From assembly GCF_009796745.1 (NCBI RefSeq), contig NZ_CP047024.1, positions 4,774,001-4,838,000 of the forward strand: 64,000 nt of DNA. Reading direction: 5' to 3'. Below the pieces are notes generated by a model that made no database searches, was not told the origin of the DNA, and saw only the letters and a program-made list of their open reading frames with translations. A program made the position numbers and the translations under genes. The first letter of the stretch is position 1, and each line of letters begins with the position of its first letter. Source of the stretch: Paraglaciecola sp. L1A13 (GTDB lineage: Bacteria > Pseudomonadota > Gammaproteobacteria > Enterobacterales > Alteromonadaceae). Positions 26,647-35,614 of this stretch are shown in pieces.

Positions 26647-28641
26647 ATGCCATCAATGCAGATATCTTATGGTAGTAATTTAACCAATAAACGAGGCAGG
26701 GCTATTCTGCGTATCAACCATTTTCTGTTGCTACTGCTAGTGTGTTTTTCATCTCAAGCAACAACTGTACTTTCCCCAACAGAACAAAAACTGACAAACC
26801 AGCGCAAAATTTTCGTTGAAGCAGAATCTCAGGCTAACAATCCTCAAAGCGCTGAGTATCAAGCGTTGGTCGCACAATTAGTAGACTATCCTTTGCTACC
26901 TTATGTCCAGTTGAAAGCACTGATGCATAACATCAATAGAAAAAATGAATCAGAAATTGAGGCTTTTTTAGCGCGCTATGAAAATACCCCACTAGACAGA
27001 TCTTTACGTAAGGCGTGGTTACAGTATTTGGCTAAAAGCCAGCGCAAAGGCGAGTTTTTGGCCGCATACAAAAATACCGGTAGCGCCGAGTTAGCCTGTC
27101 GAAAAATTGAATTTAGCCTATCGGACCCAACTCAGCGCGAAGTTGCCCTAACCGAAGTACCCAGATTATGGGTGGTGGGTCAGTCTCAGCCCAAAGCTTG
27201 TGATCAGGTTTTTCGAATCTGGCAAAAAGAGAATCTTTTAACCAAAGAAATGGTTTGGCAACGCCTAGTACTGGCCGCCACCAACGGTAAGCAGACATTA
27301 GTGCCTTATTTGAAAAGGTTGCTGCCTGAGGATCAGCGTTACTTAGCCGATTTATGGCTAGCTGTGCGCAAAGATCCAAGCTATGTAAGCCGGGGCTCGA
27401 AATTCCCCCATAAACAGGTAGACAAAGAAACCCAGATATTAATTTACGGTTTACGACGCTTGGCTTTTAGCGAGCCTGAGTTAGCCTTAAAAAGTTGGTT
27501 TGCGTTAGAAAAGCGCTTTGCCTTTAGTCTACCTCAGCGCCAGTCGATGACCGAACGCTTCGCTATCGCGTTGGCTGTAGCCGACCATCCTCAGGCAGAT
27601 TTATGGTTAGATAAAGCCAGTGCTGATTCATCTGATATTGAGTTATTTCGCTGGCATCTGGCTCACGTATTGCGTTTAGGCAATTGGCAACATGCCTTAG
27701 AGTTGATTGAAGCTGCGCCACAAGGAATTTCTCAAGACTTGGCGTTTCAATACTGGTTGGGTCGCACATATGAACAACTAAAAGCGGTGGATTTAGCCCA
27801 ACAAACCTTTAGTAAACTGGCGGATCAACGACACTATTATGGGTTTATGGCTAGCGGTAAATTGGCTCAAAAACCTACGCTACACGACAAAACTCTGAGT
27901 TTTAGCGCTGTGCAACTTCTTGAAGTGGCAAATATGCCCCAAGCTAGGCGGGCTTATGAGTTTTTACAATTAGAGCGTGACCTTAGCGCTAGGCGTGAAT
28001 GGTATGACTTACAGTTAAAGCTAACAGAACAACAAAGCCTAATGGCCGCTGTGCTGGCCGATAGTTGGCAGTGGCACGACCAAGCTATATTCACCTTTGC
28101 GCGAGTGGGCTATTTAGATGATTTAGAACGCCGTTTTCCCATCGCATACGATAAAACATTGATCAATAGCGCCGAAAAATACCAAATAGATCCTGCGTGG
28201 GCGTTTGCTATTGTGCGCCGTGAAAGCTCCTTTATGGCGGATGCCAATTCACATGCTGGCGCCCGGGGCCTAATGCAACTGATGCCCGGCACAGCAAATT
28301 ATTTAGCCAAAAAGAAAGTCGGTCGCAGCACCTTGTTTGACCCAAAACAAAACGTCGAATTTGGCACACAATACATGCGCTACCTGATGGACAAAATGGA
28401 TAACAATCCGGTACTCGCTACGGCGTCATACAATGCGGGCTGGCGCAAAGTATTGGATTGGCTACCCGCGCAAGATACCGTACCTATGGACATATGGGTG
28501 GAAACGATTCCTTACAAAGAAACCCGAAATTATGTAAAAGCGGTCATGGCATATAAACAGATATATGCCCAGCGTTTAGGCCAGCCTAGCCATGTGTTTA
28601 AAGAGTTAGTCGATATGCAAATTGCCCCTATACATCAATGA
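26647..28641 (+). CDS. slt: Soluble lytic murein transglycosylase
   Basis: 664 residues. A signal peptide (FLLLLLVCFSSQATT) is followed by a long helical superhelix of about 450 residues and a C-terminal SLT domain. The catalytic Glu is in VRRESSFMADA (about residue 526), followed by GARGLMQLMPGTA, TASYNAGWRKV and the closing PYKETRNYVKAV. It cleaves the MurNAc-GlcNAc bond of peptidoglycan to give 1,6-anhydro products in the periplasm. The start is uncertain: ATG 26647 precedes the signal peptide by some 25 polar residues, so a later in-frame start is possible. Divergent from fadB, it shares the region with the FadR-like site. pepQ follows after 66 bp and may be co-transcribed. Confidence 0.92.
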   Translation: MPSMQISYGSNLTNKRGRAILRINHFLLLLLVCFSSQATTVLSPTEQKLTNQRKIFVEAESQANNPQSAEYQALVAQLVDYPLLPYVQLKALMHNINRKNESEIEAFLARYENTPLDRSLRKAWLQYLAKSQRKGEFLAAYKNTGSAELACRKIEFSLSDPTQREVALTEVPRLWVVGQSQPKACDQVFRIWQKENLLTKEMVWQRLVLAATNGKQTLVPYLKRLLPEDQRYLADLWLAVRKDPSYVSRGSKFPHKQVDKETQILIYGLRRLAFSEPELALKSWFALEKRFAFSLPQRQSMTERFAIALAVADHPQADLWLDKASADSSDIELFRWHLAHVLRLGNWQHALELIEAAPQGISQDLAFQYWLGRTYEQLKAVDLAQQTFSKLADQRHYYGFMASGKLAQKPTLHDKTLSFSAVQLLEVANMPQARRAYEFLQLERDLSARREWYDLQLKLTEQQSLMAAVLADSWQWHDQAIFTFARVGYLDDLERRFPIAYDKTLINSAEKYQIDPAWAFAIVRRESSFMADANSHAGARGLMQLMPGTANYLAKKKVGRSTLFDPKQNVEFGTQYMRYLMDKMDNNPVLATASYNAGWRKVLDWLPAQDTVPMDIWVETIPYKETRNYVKAVMAYKQIYAQRLGQPSHVFKELVDMQIAPIHQ

Positions 28642-28704
28642 GGTAGCTAGCGCGATAATCGCGGGTTGTGATACCGTAAAGGGATGATCAACTCGTGGAC
28701 GTAA

Positions 28705-30039
<1,335 letters not shown>

Positions 30040-30203
30040 TTGAACTGAAACAATCTGCGCGTTAGATAACGCCTTAAACTTACAATGCATTAGCTCAAGA
30101 TTGAATATTTGAAGTCTAACGAGGTTAGCGATACACGTTAATCTTGTTAGTCCAACTTACAATAGTAGTACGGCTCTTTGGCCACTCAATAAGGAAGATA
30201 TAT

Positions 30204-31160
30204 ATGGACGTTTTACTCAGTTATTTACTCTCGGTACAAACATTGCTTTTAGTGTTTGTGATCGTATTACTTAAATCATCTATCAAATTTGTACCCCAAA
30301 ACCGCGCTTATGTGATTGAACGTTTTGGTAAATATCAGTCTACCAAAGAAGCTGGCTTAAACTTTATTATCCCCTTTATTGACCGCGTTTCTGCTGACCG
30401 TTCATTAAAAGAAAAAGCCGTTGATGTGCCCGAGCAAAGCGCGATCACAAAAGACAATATTTCATTATCCGTGGACGGTGTATTGTATTTTCGGGTGCTT
30501 GACCCGTATAAAGCCACATACGGTATCGACGATTATGTATTTGCCGTCACCCAGCTAGCCCAAACGACCATGCGTTCAGAGTTAGGTAAGATGGAGTTAG
30601 ATAAAACCTTTGAAGAGCGTGATGTGCTCAACACCAATATCGTTGCCGCTATCAACGAAGCGTCAGGCCCTTGGGGTATTCAGGTACTGCGTTATGAAAT
30701 TAAAGATATTGTGCCCCCTTCGTCGGTCATGGAAGCCATGGAAGCGCAAATGAAAGCCGAGCGAGTGAAACGTGCACAAATTTTAGAATCTGAAGGCGAC
30801 AGACAAGCAGCCATTAACCGCGCTGAAGGTGAAAAAGCGTCTGTTGTCCTCGCCGCCGAAGCGGATAAATCTGAAGCCGTGTTACGCGCTGAAGGTGAAG
30901 CAAAAGCCATTGTGGCGGTTGCGACCGCACAAGCTGAGGCATTGCGTCAGGTCGGCGAAGCCGCAGCCACCGAAGAAGGTCAAAAGGCCATACAACTCGA
31001 CTTAGCGACCAAGGCGATTGAAGCAAAACATGCCATCGCAAAAGAGTCATCCGTGGTATTGCTGCCTGATAGCGGAACCGATATCGCAGGCGTAGTCGCG
31101 CAAGCGACCACCATTATTAACTCACTAAATCGAGCAAAACATGATGTGGTTAAGCGATAA
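30204..31160 (+). CDS. qmcA: QmcA-type SPFH (stomatin/prohibitin) membrane protein
   Basis: About 318 residues. The ATG at 30204 (MDVLLSYLL) is preferred over an upstream in-frame start at 30144 because AAGGAAG precedes it. One N-terminal membrane helix is followed by an SPFH/Band 7 domain (FVPQNRAYVIERFGKYQ, GLNFIIPFIDRV, DNISLSVDGVLYFRV) and a long Ala/Glu/Lys-rich coiled coil (EGDRQAAINRAEGEKAS) for oligomerisation. E. coli QmcA is a multimeric inner-membrane scaffold that suppresses loss of HtpX and FtsH. Its partner nfeD overlaps its 3' end by 20 bp, the standard stomatin-NfeD pairing. Confidence 0.9.
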   Translation: MDVLLSYLLSVQTLLLVFVIVLLKSSIKFVPQNRAYVIERFGKYQSTKEAGLNFIIPFIDRVSADRSLKEKAVDVPEQSAITKDNISLSVDGVLYFRVLDPYKATYGIDDYVFAVTQLAQTTMRSELGKMELDKTFEERDVLNTNIVAAINEASGPWGIQVLRYEIKDIVPPSSVMEAMEAQMKAERVKRAQILESEGDRQAAINRAEGEKASVVLAAEADKSEAVLRAEGEAKAIVAVATAQAEALRQVGEAAATEEGQKAIQLDLATKAIEAKHAIAKESSVVLLPDSGTDIAGVVAQATTIINSLNRAKHDVVKR

Positions 31161-31596
31161 TCTCGGTATTGGTCTAATAAGCGTTGGCTTAATATTACTG
31201 GTCATTGAAATAGCGGTCTTGGGGTTTTCCACTTTCGTGCTGTTTTTTGTGGGAGGAGCGGCCGTTATTACTGGTTTGCTGATGCAAATGGGTGTGGTGG
31301 AAGACACAAATTTAAACGCGACATTATACGTGTCTCTTTTTACCGCATTACTGGCTGTGTTTTTATGGAAACCGCTTAAAAATATGCAAAAAGATGTGGA
31401 TCCTAAAAAAGCCAGCAATGACCTAATCGGCCTTACGTTTATATTAGCCACAGAGATCAGCGCGGAGAAACCCGGTGTGCATCGTTATTCAGGTATAAAT
31501 TGGCGTTTAGTCAGTGAAGATCCCATCGCCAGTGGCACCAAGGTAGAGGTGATTGCTGTGGACGTAGGGCAATTTACCATAAAACCTTGCAAGTAA
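31141..31596 (+). CDS. NfeD family membrane protein
   Basis: 151 residues. Two to three transmembrane helices (GLISVGLILLVIEIAVLG, FVLFFVGGAAVITGLLM, ATLYVSLFTALLAVFLW) and a C-terminal OB-fold domain (GVHRYSGINWRLVSEDPIASGTKVEVI) characteristic of short NfeD (YbbK-type). It overlaps qmcA by 20 bp and so is translated in the same operon. NfeD C-terminal domains are thought to bind the SPFH partner; the exact function is unknown. The true start may be the second of two adjacent ATGs (31144). Confidence 0.88.
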   Translation: MMWLSDNLGIGLISVGLILLVIEIAVLGFSTFVLFFVGGAAVITGLLMQMGVVEDTNLNATLYVSLFTALLAVFLWKPLKNMQKDVDPKKASNDLIGLTFILATEISAEKPGVHRYSGINWRLVSEDPIASGTKVEVIAVDVGQFTIKPCK

Positions 31597-31598
31597 GC

Positions 31599-32201
31599 TT
31601 ACGCTGAGCCCATAGGCACATAATGAGGTAACGCTTCGATACGCGCCAACCAAGCTTGTACAGCGGGGTAAAGGCTCAAATCGAAGCCGCCTTCATGGGC
31701 CACATGAGTGTAACCGTACAAACTAATATCGCCGGTAGTGAGCTGTTCACCGACCAAAAAGGCGCTATGGGTTAACTGAGACTCCATCACCGACAAGGCT
31801 TTATGCCCACCAGCTTGTTTGGCTGCGTATTCGGCTTTTTTGTCCTCAGGTAACCCCAAGTACTTAGCAATGAAACGCGCTACTGCGATAAATGGCTCGT
31901 GGCTGTATTGTTCAAAAAATTGCCATTGCTGCACTTTAGCCAGAGTAAACGCATCCGTGGGCAATAAATCACTGCCACTGGCCAAGTAATTGGTAATCGC
32001 GTTTGACTCCCAAATATGCCGCCCATCATCAAGTGCCAGCAACGGTATTTTGCCGTTTGGGTTTTTAGCCAGAAAAGAATTAGCTGCTGTATCACCAGCG
32101 AGAATATCGACATGCACCCATTGATGCTCGATACCCAATAAGGCGCAGACCAATTTTACTTTGTAGCAATTACCCGATTGTTCATCAGCATAAATTTTCA
32201 T
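31599..32201 (-). CDS. Glutathione S-transferase family protein
   Basis: 200 residues. The N-terminal thioredoxin-like domain has NCYKVKLVCALLG, the cis-Pro motif NPNGKIPLLAL and the glutathione-binding WESNAI (Glu-Ser). The all-helical C-terminal domain holds LTTGDISLYGYTHVA. Start ATG 32201 has AAGGT upstream. Cytosolic; substrate unknown. The first residues around the usual catalytic Ser/Cys/Tyr position include Ser9 and Cys12, so a Ser- or Cys-type enzyme is possible. It is convergent with the nfeD gene, whose stop lies 2 bp away, with no visible terminator between them. Confidence 0.9.
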   Translation of the reverse strand: MKIYADEQSGNCYKVKLVCALLGIEHQWVHVDILAGDTAANSFLAKNPNGKIPLLALDDGRHIWESNAITNYLASGSDLLPTDAFTLAKVQQWQFFEQYSHEPFIAVARFIAKYLGLPEDKKAEYAAKQAGGHKALSVMESQLTHSAFLVGEQLTTGDISLYGYTHVAHEGGFDLSLYPAVQAWLARIEALPHYVPMGSA

Positions 32202-32379
32202 GCAATATTTACCTTATCTTATGGTTGTTGTTACGATTTATAGGTACGGGCAGACGTTGTAGTGAAATAACAATCCTCGCTTGTAATTTTGCCGATAAAT
32301 CCATATAAATAATCAGCAATAATCAAAAATACTCGGCAGTGAAATGCGAAAATAACCCACAATAGAGAAGAATGCACCT

Positions 32380-33492
32380 ATGGCTGACCATCGCCCCTTG
32401 TTCAAACATATTAGAAATCACGATGCCTTGTTCTCTGAATTAGCTTTATTACGCAGCGAATACGTTGAACAGTTGGGTTTAAGTAATCATGAATTTCACA
32501 AGACCCCTAAATTTATCACCCCGGACGGTCGACGCCTGACCATCGAGCCAGAGCGCAGCATAGTGGTACCTAACGTAACTGTGCTTCGTGGGGTTAAAAA
32601 CCAATTAGCCAAAAGCATCGCTGGCTTCCACATCATTCCGAACAGCGAAATTGGCTTCCGTTACCCAACAGCCGCCATCGCGGGTAGCGATGCGCCTTTT
32701 ATCAAACGTTTCCGCTCAGAGTTTTTTCACAAAGATGGTGAAAACCGTAATATCTGCCGTCCTATTAACTTGTCGTACGGTATTAAAAGCCGAGGCAAGG
32801 CGGATAATCGTCAAGAGTATGAAGTGTGGATACAAGACGCTCACTTAGCCCAAGACCCATCACATTTATTTATCGATAAATACGGTGAAGACCTACCAGA
32901 TGAAGTACGCCAGTTCGCCTTAGAAGAACCCGTTGTGCATGGCTGGATGGGGGTAAAACGCGCAGCGTTTGAAGCGATTTATTATGATCCAAGTCGCTTT
33001 GGTGATATCGCTGTGTGCGTGGGCTTATCCGTTGATGCTTATAACATTGGCGCGCGTCCTGATTTAGCCTATTCAGCGGAGATAGGCAGCTCAATTGCCA
33101 AAGGCAATGCTGAATTAGAATGGGAAGTGATGGGCTACTATGCCCCTGTAGGACAGGCCTTTGAGCATGACCAAATTTGGCAAGCCATCGACAGCACCAT
33201 TGCTGCTATTGCAGCGCCATTAGAAAACACCTATCAAAACGATTTAATATCCACCAACGAAAGTAAAACTGAGCGTATTTTGAGTACTGTTGCCGCAGTG
33301 GGATCAACGCCTAAGCAAATAGCCGCATGGAATTTAAAGCCATGGGAGTTTTTAGAAACCACCAGCGAACACCGCATGAAAGAACATGATCCTACTCGCA
33401 GCGTGAACTTACTGGGCAGACTAAATCGTTTATTTTATCAAGAGAAACAACCCCTGCCATCATTGAATGAAATACATGATTTGATTGCTTAG
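32380..33492 (+). CDS. Conserved-looking protein of unknown function, 370 aa
   Basis: 370 residues, soluble, with no signal peptide or membrane helix. I do not recognise a family. Visible features: an RHxxLF-like N-terminus, a motif FITPDGRRLTIEPE, a region rich in invariant-looking aromatic residues (GYYAPVGQAFEH, AIYYDPSRFGDIAV) and a repeat-free alpha/beta pattern. ATG 32380 has AGAAG upstream. It stands between a GST gene on the minus strand and pmbA on the minus strand, with no obvious partner. Codon use looks like that of its neighbours, which suggests a long-resident core gene rather than an acquired one. Function unknown. Confidence 0.65.
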   Translation: MADHRPLFKHIRNHDALFSELALLRSEYVEQLGLSNHEFHKTPKFITPDGRRLTIEPERSIVVPNVTVLRGVKNQLAKSIAGFHIIPNSEIGFRYPTAAIAGSDAPFIKRFRSEFFHKDGENRNICRPINLSYGIKSRGKADNRQEYEVWIQDAHLAQDPSHLFIDKYGEDLPDEVRQFALEEPVVHGWMGVKRAAFEAIYYDPSRFGDIAVCVGLSVDAYNIGARPDLAYSAEIGSSIAKGNAELEWEVMGYYAPVGQAFEHDQIWQAIDSTIAAIAAPLENTYQNDLISTNESKTERILSTVAAVGSTPKQIAAWNLKPWEFLETTSEHRMKEHDPTRSVNLLGRLNRLFYQEKQPLPSLNEIHDLIA

Positions 33493-33540
33493 GCTTAACC
33501 CGTCACGTGAAACCGGCAAGTTTGGGCTATAGGGAATAGG

Positions 33541-33561
33541 TAATGGGTAATGGGTAATGGG
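33541..33561 (+). repeat. Short tandem repeat TAATGGG
   Basis: Three perfect 7-bp units TAATGGG from 33541, preceded by a partial unit (AATAGG) and followed by a GG extension. It lies in the gap after the 370-aa gene. A microsatellite-like run in non-coding DNA; no function assigned. Confidence 0.6.
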
Positions 33562-33623
33562 GAGTATTAGCGCGAAGCAGTGAATGAAACGTTCACAAAA
33601 ATCAAAAAAAGTATCATTGGATA

Positions 33624-33641
33624 GGCCCGTGAACACGGGCC
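33624..33641 (-). terminator. Hairpin downstream of pmbA
   Basis: Arms GGCCCGT (33624-33630) and ACGGGCC (33635-33641) with a 4-nt loop, 13 bp after the pmbA stop. In the pmbA direction a run of seven T comes 15 bp later, so the terminator is plausible but not ideal. Confidence 0.5.
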
Positions 33642-33653
33642 CAACATTACGCT

Positions 33654-34979
33654 TTAGTCGCCAGCAACTTGCATATTATCAATCAAAATAGAACCGGTTT
33701 GAATACTGCCACGACGTTCAATTTCTGCGCCGACCGCCACGATATTTTTCAACATATCGGCTAAGTTGCCCGCAATAGTGATTTCATGTACTGGATACTG
33801 AATAATGCCATTTTCAACCCAGAAGCCAGCCGCGCCACGGCTATAATCGCCGGTCACTACATTTACGCCCTGCCCCATCAATTCGGTCACCAATAAACCA
33901 GTGCCTAATTCTGCCAGCATTTGTTTATCACTTTGTCCTGAAGATTTAATCAGCCAGTTATGGATGCCACCTGCATGACCAGTGGTCTGCATATTCATTT
34001 TACGTGCTGAATAGCTGGTCAATAGGTATTGATTTAATACGCCATCGGTAACGATTTCGGCATCTTTAGTGCGCACGCCTTCGTGATCAAATGACGAACT
34101 GGCTAAGCCGCGCATAATATAGGGTCGTTCACTAATAGCAAACCAGCTAGGTAATACTTGCTCACCTAATTTATCCAGCAAAAACGACGACTTGCGGAAT
34201 AAGTTGCCACCGCTTATTGCACTGATAAAGTGACCAATAAGACCCGAGGCGATTTCTTTATCAAACAATACCGGCATTTTAGCGGTTTTAATTTGACGAG
34301 CGCCTAAACGACCAAGGGTAAATTCAGCTGATTCTTTGCCCACTTGTTCTGGGCTGGCCATTAAATTAGCCTGACGCTCAACGGTGTAGCTGTAATCACG
34401 TTGCATATCACCGTCTTGTTCACCAATAACCACACAACTCATGCTATATCGACTGCTGTTATAGCCCACGTTCAAGCCATGGCTATTACCGTATACCTTA
34501 GTGCCTAAGTTGGCATTGTATGACGCGCCATCAGAATTAGTAATACGGGGGTCAAAAGCAAGCGCTGCGGTTTCAGCTTTAATAACTTGCTCAATGGCAA
34601 AGTCAGTATCAAGTTCAATAGGGTGATATAAATCGAGATCTTGCGGTTCAAAAGCCATTAGGTCTTTGTCGGCCAAACCGGAACATGGGTCTTCGCCAGT
34701 GTATTTAGCAATCTCAATTGCTTTTTCGACTGTTAACCGCAGCGCCCCAGGACTTAAATCTGCAGTAGATGCACTACCTTTGCGTTGCCCTTTATAAACC
34801 GTTATGCCTAAACCACCGTCATTGGTAAATTCGACGGTTTCTACTTCCTTCAAACGTGATGAAACGGCGATACCACGCACTTTCGACATGCTTGCTTCAG
34901 CTTGTGTGGCGCCTTTTTCTTTGGCAAGTTTTAGTACATCTTCGACTATTTGTTGGATATCCGTTAATTGCTGCTGCAT
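33654..34979 (-). CDS. pmbA: Metalloprotease PmbA/TldE
   Basis: 441 residues (E. coli 450). Typical U62 family features: N-terminal EDVLKLAKEKGATQAEAS, central SYTVERQANLMASPEQVG, and C-terminal TGHAGGIHNWLIKSSGQSD, VVTGDYSRGAAGFWVENG and FPVHEITIAGN-like (YPVHEITIAGNLADMLKNI). PmbA lacks the HExxxH motif, which is in its partner TldD encoded at 38.1-39.6 kb. The heterodimer processes microcin B17 and the CcdA antitoxin in E. coli. Start ATG 34979 has GAAGGG upstream. It is divergent from darP, a conserved arrangement in gammaproteobacteria. Confidence 0.94.
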   Translation of the reverse strand: MQQQLTDIQQIVEDVLKLAKEKGATQAEASMSKVRGIAVSSRLKEVETVEFTNDGGLGITVYKGQRKGSASTADLSPGALRLTVEKAIEIAKYTGEDPCSGLADKDLMAFEPQDLDLYHPIELDTDFAIEQVIKAETAALAFDPRITNSDGASYNANLGTKVYGNSHGLNVGYNSSRYSMSCVVIGEQDGDMQRDYSYTVERQANLMASPEQVGKESAEFTLGRLGARQIKTAKMPVLFDKEIASGLIGHFISAISGGNLFRKSSFLLDKLGEQVLPSWFAISERPYIMRGLASSSFDHEGVRTKDAEIVTDGVLNQYLLTSYSARKMNMQTTGHAGGIHNWLIKSSGQSDKQMLAELGTGLLVTELMGQGVNVVTGDYSRGAAGFWVENGIIQYPVHEITIAGNLADMLKNIVAVGAEIERRGSIQTGSILIDNMQVAGD

Positions 34980-35080
34980 ACACCCTTCACTATCAAACGA
35001 GATTACCTTGAGCGGCGAACTATATTAATCGCCCATACAAGGTTACAATATTTTTCTAGTGTACCACTAAAGACATTGTT

Positions 35081-35608
35081 ATGGCCGTATCTCCAGATAA
35101 AAACGAATTCGAAGTAGAACAAGACGACACGCAATTGAGCAAGACTCAGCTCAAGAATCAATCAAACGACTTGCAAAAATTGGGCGTATCCCTTGTGGAT
35201 TTAAGCCCAGCAGCTTTAGCGAAAATTCCAATGGATCAGGAATTACTCGACGCTGTGCTGTTAGCTCAGCGTATTTTGCGTAAAAAAGAGGGTTACCGTC
35301 GACAATTGCAGTTGATCGGTAAGCTAATGCGCCACAGAGATGTGACGCCAATTGAGCAAGCTTTGCTGCAAATTCAAGCTTCTCATCAAAAAAGTAACCA
35401 AAAATTTCACAAATTGGAAGTTTTGCGCGATAACTTAATTGCTCAAGGTGATAGCGCAATCGAAGATGTACTAGAAGAGCATCCTGCTCTGGAACGTCAG
35501 AAGTTGCGCCAGTTGGTTCGCCAAGCGGTAAAACAACAAGCGGATAATAAACCGCCCAAGGCGGCTCGCGAGTTATTTAAGTATCTGCAGTATTCAATAG
35601 ATGGATAA
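35081..35608 (+). CDS. darP: Ribosome-associated protein DarP/YjgA
   Basis: 175 residues, all alpha, highly charged. KSQLKNQSNDLQKLG-like lead (TQLKNQSNDLQKLGVSLVDL), AQRILRKKEGYRRQLQLIGKLMR and KAARELFKYLQ match the DUF615 family. E. coli YjgA/DarP helps maturation of the 50S ribosomal subunit. It is divergent from pmbA. A lipoprotein gene follows 6 bp after its stop on the same strand and is probably read with it, which is unusual company for this gene. Confidence 0.93.
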   Translation: MAVSPDKNEFEVEQDDTQLSKTQLKNQSNDLQKLGVSLVDLSPAALAKIPMDQELLDAVLLAQRILRKKEGYRRQLQLIGKLMRHRDVTPIEQALLQIQASHQKSNQKFHKLEVLRDNLIAQGDSAIEDVLEEHPALERQKLRQLVRQAVKQQADNKPPKAARELFKYLQYSIDG

Positions 35609-35614
35609 ATAAAT

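Noticed and set aside
33541..33561. CRISPR repeat
   Set aside because: Only 7-bp units without spacers; no cas genes anywhere in the window.
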